Positions 5,417-9,600 of a stretch of DNA of 9,600 nucleotides are shown here, piece after piece. The stretch covers positions 1-9,600 of the forward strand of contig JAIRSV010000051.1 of NCBI GenBank assembly GCA_031255275.1. The letters are read 5' to 3'. A program made the translations under genes and the position numbers. Each line of letters opens with the position of its first letter. Positions within the stretch are counted from its first letter, which is position 1. The stretch comes from Proteiniphilum sp. (lineage in GTDB: Bacteria; Bacteroidota; Bacteroidia; Bacteroidales; Dysgonomonadaceae). The notes under the pieces were generated by a model. The model ran no database searches. It saw only the letters and a program-made list of their open reading frames with translations, and had not been told where the DNA came from.

Positions 5417-7006
5417 ATGTTCAACAACCATATAAAAATAAGCGAAGTATCGGATGTGCTGCGGATGCAGCTCGAAGGGATTGACGCCGGCATCCGGTTT
5501 GACGAAACGGGAACGGTCGTCACCGTGAGCGACGGGGTGGTACGCATCTTCGGCCTGCGCAATGCTGAGGCTAACGAGTTGCTCGAATTTGACTGCGGCA
5601 TGCAGGCTATCGTGATGAATCTCGAGGAGGATAACGTGGGAGCCATTCTCCTGGGCAGTTCCAACGAGATCCGAGAGGGTTTCACCGTCAAGCGCACCGG
5701 TCGCGTGGCTTCCATCTACACGGGCGAGGGGATGATCGGCCGAGTGGTCTCTCCCACGGGGGCGCCCATCGACGGGAAGGGGCCGCTGGGGGGTGAACCG
5801 GTCGAAATGCCGCTGGAACGGAAAGCGCCCGGTGTCGTCTTCCGTCAGCCGGTGAATACGCCTCTGCAGACGGGACTGAAAGCGGTCGACGCCATGATCC
5901 CCATCGGACGGGGACAGCGTGAGCTGATCATCGGCGACCGGCAGACGGGCAAGACCAGTATCGCCGTCGACGCGATCCTCAACCAGCGGAAGAATTTTGA
6001 GAATGGTGACCCGGTCTACTGCATTTACGTGGCTGTAGGGCAAAAAGGCTCGTCGGTAGCTTCCATCGTGAAGACGCTCACCGACGGCGGCGCGATGGAT
6101 TACACGACGGTCATCTCCGCCGCCGGATCAGATCCCGCGGCCATGCGATACATAGCCCCCTTTGCCGGCGCCGCCGTCGGCGAATACTTCCGCGATACGG
6201 GCAGGCACGCGCTGGTGGTTTATGATGACCTCTCGAAACAGGCGGTCGCTTACCGCGAAGTGTCGCTCATCCTCCGCCGCCCGTCGGGACGCGAGGCGTA
6301 TCCCGGCGACATATTCTACCTCCACTCACGGCTGCTGGAGAGGGCGGCAAACATCATCCCGCAACAGGAGGTGGCTACACAGATGAATGACCTTCCGCCC
6401 AGCCTCAAAGGGAAAGTGCGGGGTGGCGGTTCGCTCACGGCGCTGCCTATTATCGAAACGCAGGCGGGTGACGTCTCTGCCTACATCCCGACCAACGTTA
6501 TCTCTATTACCGACGGACAGATATTTCTCGAAACAGACCTTTATCACCGCGGCATCCGTCCCGCCATCAACGTAGGCATCTCCGTCTCCCGCGTGGGGGG
6601 CAACGCGCAGATCAGGGCGATGAAAAGGGTGGCCGGAACGCTCAAGATCGACCAGGCTCAGTATCACGAACTGGCCGCCTTCAGCAAGTTCGGCGGGGAT
6701 ATGGACAGTGTGACGGCCATGACCATCGACAAGGGTCGGAAAAACGAACAGTTGCTCGTACAGCCCCTTCACCGTCCCATGAGCGTGGAATATCAGATAG
6801 CCATCCTCTACTGCGGCACGCACGGTCTGCTGAGGGATATTCCTCTCGACAGGGTAGCGGCGTTTGAAAAGGAGTTCCTCTCCACGCTCGAAGCGAGTCA
6901 CCGTCACGACGTGCTGGATCCCCTGAGCGGGGGGCGGATAGATGAGGAGATCGGCAGAATCATCGAAACCGTGGCGGCGGATGTCGTGAAAATAATCAAC
7001 TCCTGA
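5417..7006 (+). CDS. atpA: F1Fo ATP synthase subunit alpha
   Basis: The alpha subunit (529 residues) is the non-catalytic nucleotide-binding partner of beta in F1. The P-loop GDRQTGKT is at residues 173-180. ALVVYDDLSKQAVAYREVSL begins at 265, RRPSGREAYPGDIFYLHSRL at 287-306, and the alpha/beta signature PAINVGISVS at 382-391. The arginine that reaches into the catalytic site is R392 in SVSRVGGNAQ. The amino end MFNNHIKISEVSDVLRMQL is typical and supports ATG 5417. The protein is slightly longer than the E. coli subunit (513). No key residue is missing. Four bases separate its stop from the atpG start. Confidence 0.98.
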   Translation: MFNNHIKISEVSDVLRMQLEGIDAGIRFDETGTVVTVSDGVVRIFGLRNAEANELLEFDCGMQAIVMNLEEDNVGAILLGSSNEIREGFTVKRTGRVASIYTGEGMIGRVVSPTGAPIDGKGPLGGEPVEMPLERKAPGVVFRQPVNTPLQTGLKAVDAMIPIGRGQRELIIGDRQTGKTSIAVDAILNQRKNFENGDPVYCIYVAVGQKGSSVASIVKTLTDGGAMDYTTVISAAGSDPAAMRYIAPFAGAAVGEYFRDTGRHALVVYDDLSKQAVAYREVSLILRRPSGREAYPGDIFYLHSRLLERAANIIPQQEVATQMNDLPPSLKGKVRGGGSLTALPIIETQAGDVSAYIPTNVISITDGQIFLETDLYHRGIRPAINVGISVSRVGGNAQIRAMKRVAGTLKIDQAQYHELAAFSKFGGDMDSVTAMTIDKGRKNEQLLVQPLHRPMSVEYQIAILYCGTHGLLRDIPLDRVAAFEKEFLSTLEASHRHDVLDPLSGGRIDEEIGRIIETVAADVVKIINS

Positions 7007-7010
7007 GGCG

Positions 7011-7901
7011 ATGACGCAGCTGAAAGAGATAAAAAGCCGGATACAGTCGGTACGGTCTACGCAAAAGATCACCTCGGCCATGATGATGATCTCTTCCGCC
7101 CGGCTGCAGAAAATCCGGCGCATTGCCCAAAACCTCCTTCCCTACGAACGGAGCCTGTACCGGATACTGCAACTGCTCCCGGAGGGTGAGGGGATGAGGG
7201 AGTCGCCCTTTCTGCAGACGCGCGGCGTGAAGCGGGTGTGTATCGTGGCCTTTGCCTCCAACACCGGACTGGCGGGACGCTTCAACGAGAATATTTCCGA
7301 CAGGCTGAAGGCGACTGTGACTCACTACTTGCCGCTCGGAAGGGAGAACATCCTCGTCTACGCCATAGGGGACAAAGCGGCAAAGGCTGCGCGCGAGGCG
7401 GGACTGGAACCGCGGGGCGATTACAGCGCCATCAGCGAAAAGCCTGCTTATGACGCGGCGCAGAGGATTGCCGGCGAACTGATGGAGATGTTTCTGAAGG
7501 GGGAGACGGATCGCGTGGAACTTATCTATCATCACTTTCGCAGCAAAGGTTCGCAGACGGTTGTCAGCGAGCCGTTCCTTCCCCTGGAGGCGTTTTCGGC
7601 CGGATCGGAGGCGCCGGAGGATGCCGGGGCGAGGGCTTTCGACTATATCGTGGAACCTGACGGAAGAACCGTCGTGACCCGGCTTATCCCGAAAATACTG
7701 AAATTAAAGTTCTTCGTCGCCCATCTCGACTCGGTCACCTCTGAACACGCTGCCCGCATGACGGCCATGCGTGTGGCTACGGATAATGCTGATGACCTCA
7801 CCGGTGCTCTTACGCTTGAATATAACAAGTTACGTCAGCAGTCCATTACCGGCGAACTGCTGGACATCGTGGGTGGTTCGTTCGGCAGCGCGGGACGCTG
7901 A
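7011..7901 (+). CDS. atpG: F1Fo ATP synthase subunit gamma
   Basis: The gamma subunit (296 residues) is the rotating shaft inside the alpha/beta hexamer. The amino-terminal coiled-coil helix is clear: LKEIKSRIQSVRSTQKITSA at residues 4-23. The carboxy-terminal helix reads SEHAARMTAMRVATDNADDL at 244-263 and is followed by YNKLRQQSITGELLDIVGG (271-289), the family signature. The usual SDRGLCGGFN loop of the middle domain is altered to ASNTGLAGRFN (82-92), with the cysteine absent. The conserved IT-QE pair in the terminal signature reads ITGE. These are variations rather than defects. It is the last subunit gene; 60 bases of CT-rich repeat separate it from hemW, and no terminator is seen there. 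Confidence 0.96.
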   Translation: MTQLKEIKSRIQSVRSTQKITSAMMMISSARLQKIRRIAQNLLPYERSLYRILQLLPEGEGMRESPFLQTRGVKRVCIVAFASNTGLAGRFNENISDRLKATVTHYLPLGRENILVYAIGDKAAKAAREAGLEPRGDYSAISEKPAYDAAQRIAGELMEMFLKGETDRVELIYHHFRSKGSQTVVSEPFLPLEAFSAGSEAPEDAGARAFDYIVEPDGRTVVTRLIPKILKLKFFVAHLDSVTSEHAARMTAMRVATDNADDLTGALTLEYNKLRQQSITGELLDIVGGSFGSAGR

Positions 7902-7911
7902 TGATGAACTT

Positions 7912-7961
7912 TCTACTTTCAACTCTCCACTCTCAACTTTCCACTCTCCAACTCTCCGCTT
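7912..7961 (+). repeat. CT-rich degenerate tandem repeat before hemW
   Basis: Units of about 15 bases run through most of the gap between atpG and hemW: AACTCTCCACTCTC at 7921, AACTTTCCACTCTCC at 7935 and AACTCTCCGCTT at 7950, up to the hemW ATG at 7962. The 16 bases AACTTTCCACTCTCCA at 7935-7950 recur exactly at 9476-9491. The stretch carries no Shine-Dalgarno-like purine run, so hemW lacks a conventional ribosome site. Confidence 0.85.
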
Positions 7962-9089
7962 ATGGCAGGCATATACATACACATCCCTTTCTGTAAGAGC
8001 CGGTGCTGCTACTGCGACTTCTATTCGGGAACGGACGAATCGCGGATGGACGCTTTTGTCGAAGCCCTTTGCGCCGAAGCCCGCACACGTCAAAGCGAAG
8101 TCGGGGAAACGGTGATGACTGTCTATTTCGGCGGAGGAACTCCTTCGCGCCTCCGGCAGGAGCATTTCGACAGGATATTCGATACGCTGCACAGTCTCTT
8201 CACCATCGACCCGGCGGCCGAAATTACGCTGGAGGCAAATCCCGATGACCTTTCGGAAAGTTACGTCAGGATGCTCTCCCGTCTTCCCGTCAATCGCCTG
8301 AGCGTCGGCGTACAGAGTTTCGACGACGGGGAACTGGTATTCCTGCACCGGCGACACTCTTCGCGACAGGCGGAAGATGCCGTGAAGCGGTGCAGAGAGT
8401 ACGGCTTCGACAATATCAGCATCGACCTGATGTACGGACTGCCGCCGCAGACGGAAGCGTCCTGGCAGCGCAGCCTCTCACGGGCTGTTGCCCTCGACCC
8501 GCAACACATCTCGGCCTATCATCTTATTTACGAAGAAAAGACACGGATGTACAGGCTTCTGCAGGCCGGAAAGATTGCGGCGACGGATGAGAACGTCAGC
8601 CTCGCCATGTTCGCCCGGCTGATTGACTGCCTCACCGCACACGGATACGTCCACTACGAAATATCGGCCTTCGGGAAGGAGGGCTGCTTCTCCCGACACA
8701 ACAGCGCGTACTGGAAAAACACCAAATACCTGGGACTGGGACCTTCCGCCCACTCGTTCGACGGCAACAGCCGCAGCTTCAACGTCGCGTCGCTGACCCG
8801 CTACATCGACGGCAGGCCGCCGCTCCGGGAAACGGAACATCTGTCCGCGGGCGAAAAATATAACGAAGCTGTCCTCACCGGACTGCGTACCGTATGGGGC
8901 ATCGACCTTGCGGACATCAAAGTCCACTTTGGCGACGAACTTCATCGCTACTGCCTGCGGAATGCGCGGAAATACCTCGACCGTCGTCTGCTCGAAACCG
9001 ATAACAACAGTCTGAAGCTGACGCGCGACGGCCTTTTCATCTCCGACAGCATCATGAGCGACCTGATGTGGGTCGCCGATAGAAGATGA
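7962..9089 (+). CDS. hemW: HemW, radical SAM-type heme chaperone
   Basis: HemW-family proteins resemble coproporphyrinogen III dehydrogenase (HemN) but bind heme and deliver it to respiratory enzymes. The 375-residue protein has the radical SAM cluster motif C11-KSR-C15-CY-C18 in YIHIPFCKSRCCYCDFYS (5-22), YFGGGTPSRL at 55-64, and LEANPDDL at 90-97. RLSVGVQSFDD lies at 112-122 and DLMYGLPPQT at 155-164. The HNxxYW heme-binding motif reads HNSAYW at 246-251, followed by LGLGPSAHS. That motif and the shorter amino end favour HemW over HemN, although databases often name such genes as oxygen-independent coproporphyrinogen III oxidase. It may be co-transcribed with the atp genes: the gap is 60 bases and no terminator or promoter is visible. 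Its last codons and stop lie inside a 16-bp tandem duplication. Confidence 0.92.
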   Translation: MAGIYIHIPFCKSRCCYCDFYSGTDESRMDAFVEALCAEARTRQSEVGETVMTVYFGGGTPSRLRQEHFDRIFDTLHSLFTIDPAAEITLEANPDDLSESYVRMLSRLPVNRLSVGVQSFDDGELVFLHRRHSSRQAEDAVKRCREYGFDNISIDLMYGLPPQTEASWQRSLSRAVALDPQHISAYHLIYEEKTRMYRLLQAGKIAATDENVSLAMFARLIDCLTAHGYVHYEISAFGKEGCFSRHNSAYWKNTKYLGLGPSAHSFDGNSRSFNVASLTRYIDGRPPLRETEHLSAGEKYNEAVLTGLRTVWGIDLADIKVHFGDELHRYCLRNARKYLDRRLLETDNNSLKLTRDGLFISDSIMSDLMWVADRR

Positions 9090-9112
9090 GATGATGAGAA
9101 GATGAGATGATG
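9081..9112 (+). repeat. Perfect 16-bp tandem duplication across the hemW stop
   Basis: AGAAGATGAGATGATG is present twice, at 9081-9096 and 9097-9112, without mismatch. The first copy includes the final arginine codon and the TGA stop (9087-9089) of hemW. The unit is built of GATGA-like pieces. Confidence 0.92.
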
Positions 9113-9130
9113 TCAAGTGGAGAAAACCAG

Positions 9131-9173
9131 CTCGGGGAGCGCCCGAGTGGCAAGGGGCGGGAGCACCCGCCCC
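9131..9173 (+). repeat. Two adjacent perfect GC-rich hairpins
   Basis: CTCGGG (9131-9136) pairs with CCCGAG (9142-9147) around a five-base loop. GGGGCGGG (9154-9161) pairs with CCCGCCCC (9166-9173) around the loop AGCA. Neither is followed by a T tract, so they look more like dispersed palindromic repeats than terminators. The second shares its 3' arm with the inverted repeat pair spanning 9162-9442. Confidence 0.75.
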
Positions 9174-9191
9174 GACGAACGATAAAGAGAA

Positions 9192-9249
9192 CAGGGCAAG
9201 GCATAGCCTTGCCCTGCACATTATATATATAGCCGTCGCGTAGCGACGG
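9192..9249 (+). repeat. Two tight perfect hairpins with three-base loops
   Basis: CAGGGCAAGGC (9192-9202) pairs with GCCTTGCCCTG (9206-9216) around ATA. CCGTCGC (9233-9239) pairs with GCGACGG (9243-9249) around GTA and can be extended by flanking ATATA/TATAT with one bulged G. The AT-rich ATTATATATATA lies between them. They could slow decay of the hemW transcript, or be non-functional dispersed palindromes. Confidence 0.82.
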
Positions 9250-9266
9250 TATATTGTTGGCAGAGC

Positions 9267-9302
9267 AATCACATAAATCACGTAAATCAGAAGAATCACA
9301 GT
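9267..9302 (+). repeat. Four-copy 9-bp tandem repeat
   Basis: AATCACATA, AATCACGTA, AATCAGAAG and AATCACAGT follow one another in phase at 9267-9302. The first five bases, AATCA, are invariant. No coding frame uses them convincingly. Confidence 0.75.
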
Positions 9303-9316
9303 GCAGACAACATGAG

Positions 9317-9338
9317 ATGTCTCCGCTACGGTCGACAT
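9317..9338 (+). repeat. Imperfect hairpin, dispersed-repeat-like
   Basis: ATGTC (9317-9321) pairs with GACAT (9334-9338), with an inner CCG/CGG pair (9323-9325 and 9329-9331) around CTA. Its style, a short stem with a three-base loop in a non-coding stretch, matches the neighbouring palindromes. Confidence 0.45.
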
Positions 9339-9401
9339 GACGGTGTTTCGTACCTGACGGCACGAATGATGATAGGGGTATGCCGGTTTCTACCAATATG
9401 T

Positions 9402-9422
9402 TGTCCCTCCGGGACACTTTTT
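9402..9422 (+). terminator. Terminator-like hairpin downstream of hemW
   Basis: TGTCCC (9402-9407) pairs with GGGACA (9411-9416) around TCC. CTTTTT follows at 9417-9422. This is the only hairpin after hemW with a T tract, so it may end the hemW or operon transcript about 330 bases past the stop codon. It also belongs to the right-hand copy of the inverted repeat pair, so the terminator look may be incidental. Confidence 0.5.
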
Positions 9423-9454
9423 CGCTCGTCGGGGCGGGTGCTTCATTAATGGAA

Positions 9455-9493
9455 AGTGGAGAGTGGTAAGTTAAAAACTTTCCACTCTCCACT
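9455..9493. repeat. 39-bp near-perfect palindrome
   Basis: AGTGGAGAGTGG (9455-9466) pairs with CCACTCTCCACT (9482-9493). After a single T/T mismatch, AAGTT (9468-9472) pairs with AACTT (9476-9480) around AAA. The right arm contains the same 16 bases found before hemW at 7935-7950. A short fragment, AGTGGAGA, also occurs at 9116-9123. It could act as a bidirectional terminator between hemW and a converging gene, but no T tract follows. Confidence 0.85.
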
Positions 9494-9527
9494 GAATAAA
9501 GCCTCTCCACTAAACACTAAACATCCA

Positions 9528-9600
9528 TCACGGCGGCGTAGAACCTGCCGGATACCGAAGCTCCACATCTTCCCCGGTCGGCTGAAGGCTCAGCTCGTTA
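9528..9600 (-). CDS. Possible 3' end of a minus-strand gene
   Basis: On the minus strand a frame is open from the window edge to TGA at 9530-9528, giving 23 residues (NELSLQPTGEDVELRYP, then AGSTPP). The composition is protein-like and the repeat patchwork ends just before it, which would make it convergent with hemW. A neighbouring frame ends in GRFYAAVMDV followed by TAG and also looks protein-like, but it has an in-frame stop at the window edge. The true carboxy end is therefore uncertain, and a frameshift is possible. I do not recognise a family from so short a piece. Confidence 0.28.
   Translation of the reverse strand, partial: NELSLQPTGEDVELRYPAGSTPP

Larger units (their letters stand above)
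9162..9442. repeat. Pair of inverted 26-bp repeats bounding a palindrome-rich segment
   Basis: AGCACCCGCCCCGACGA at 9162-9178 recurs as its reverse complement at 9426-9442. The match extends inward with two mismatches to 9187 and 9417 (24 of 26). Moving inward, each arm is followed by one or two hairpins and then a related sequence: TATATTGTTGGCAGAGCAA on the left, and on the right, read on the minus strand, CATATTGGTAGAAA. This looks like two copies of one modular repeat in opposite orientation. It has no coding capacity of its own. Confidence 0.7.

Noticed and set aside
5069..6043. Minus-strand open frame (324 codons) opposite atpH and atpA
   Set aside because: Same reason: antisense to conserved genes, His/Arg/Asp-rich composition, no motif.
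7962..9089. Oxygen-independent coproporphyrinogen III dehydrogenase (HemN)
   Set aside because: The HNxxYW heme-binding motif and the shorter amino end favour HemW; HemN proteins are longer, near 450 residues.
9052..9510. 152-codon minus-strand frame after hemW
   Set aside because: It is a translation of the palindromes and simple repeats and overlaps the hemW end; the composition is repeat-driven.

Overview
The window is a chromosomal segment from a member of the Bacteroidetes, most likely order Bacteroidales. It is dominated by a complete F1Fo ATP synthase operon in the order atpD-atpC-(atpI-like)-atpB-atpE-atpF-atpH-atpA-atpG, followed by hemW. The taxonomic reading rests on four things: the gene order with atpDC first; the long beta subunit carrying an insertion after the GERTREG motif; the subunit a with a signal peptide and an extra domain of about 100 residues; and promoter boxes of the Bacteroides TAnnTTTG type. 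The genes are GC-rich and the leading 480 bases are AT-rich. I cannot name a genus from the sequence alone.

Layout. Positions 1-187 hold a 42-bp tandem repeat, built of 21-bp half-units, that reads on the minus strand as the start of a Ser/Glu/Asp/Phe-rich heptad-repeat protein running off the left edge. Positions 188-295 contain only a promoter for the tRNA gene. A tRNA-Thr(CGT) lies at 296-368, followed by a strong intrinsic terminator whose 3' arm also contains the likely -33 box of the atpD promoter. The ATP synthase genes then run from 479 to 7901 on the plus strand with very short gaps or overlaps. The exception is a 237-base gap before atpE that contains a second candidate promoter and a GC-rich hairpin. 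hemW (7962-9089) follows after 60 bases of CT-rich simple repeat.

Positions 9090-9527 carry no credible gene. They are a patchwork of short repeats and palindromes: a 16-bp tandem duplication across the hemW stop codon, several perfect hairpins, a pair of inverted 26-bp sequences, a 9-bp tandem repeat, a terminator-like hairpin and a 39-bp palindrome. The last 73 bases may hold the 3' end of a minus-strand gene.

How the genes work together. AtpB, AtpE and AtpF form the membrane Fo motor. AtpA, AtpD, AtpG, AtpH and AtpC form F1. The small four-helix membrane protein between atpC and atpB sits where AtpI-like assembly factors are found. The c-subunit ligands look like the proton-using type. 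HemW, a radical-SAM-type heme chaperone, may share the transcript and would fit a respiratory theme. The core operon is ordinary for the phylum. The less explained parts are the repeat-coded ORF at the left edge, the atpE leader and the repeat patchwork after hemW.
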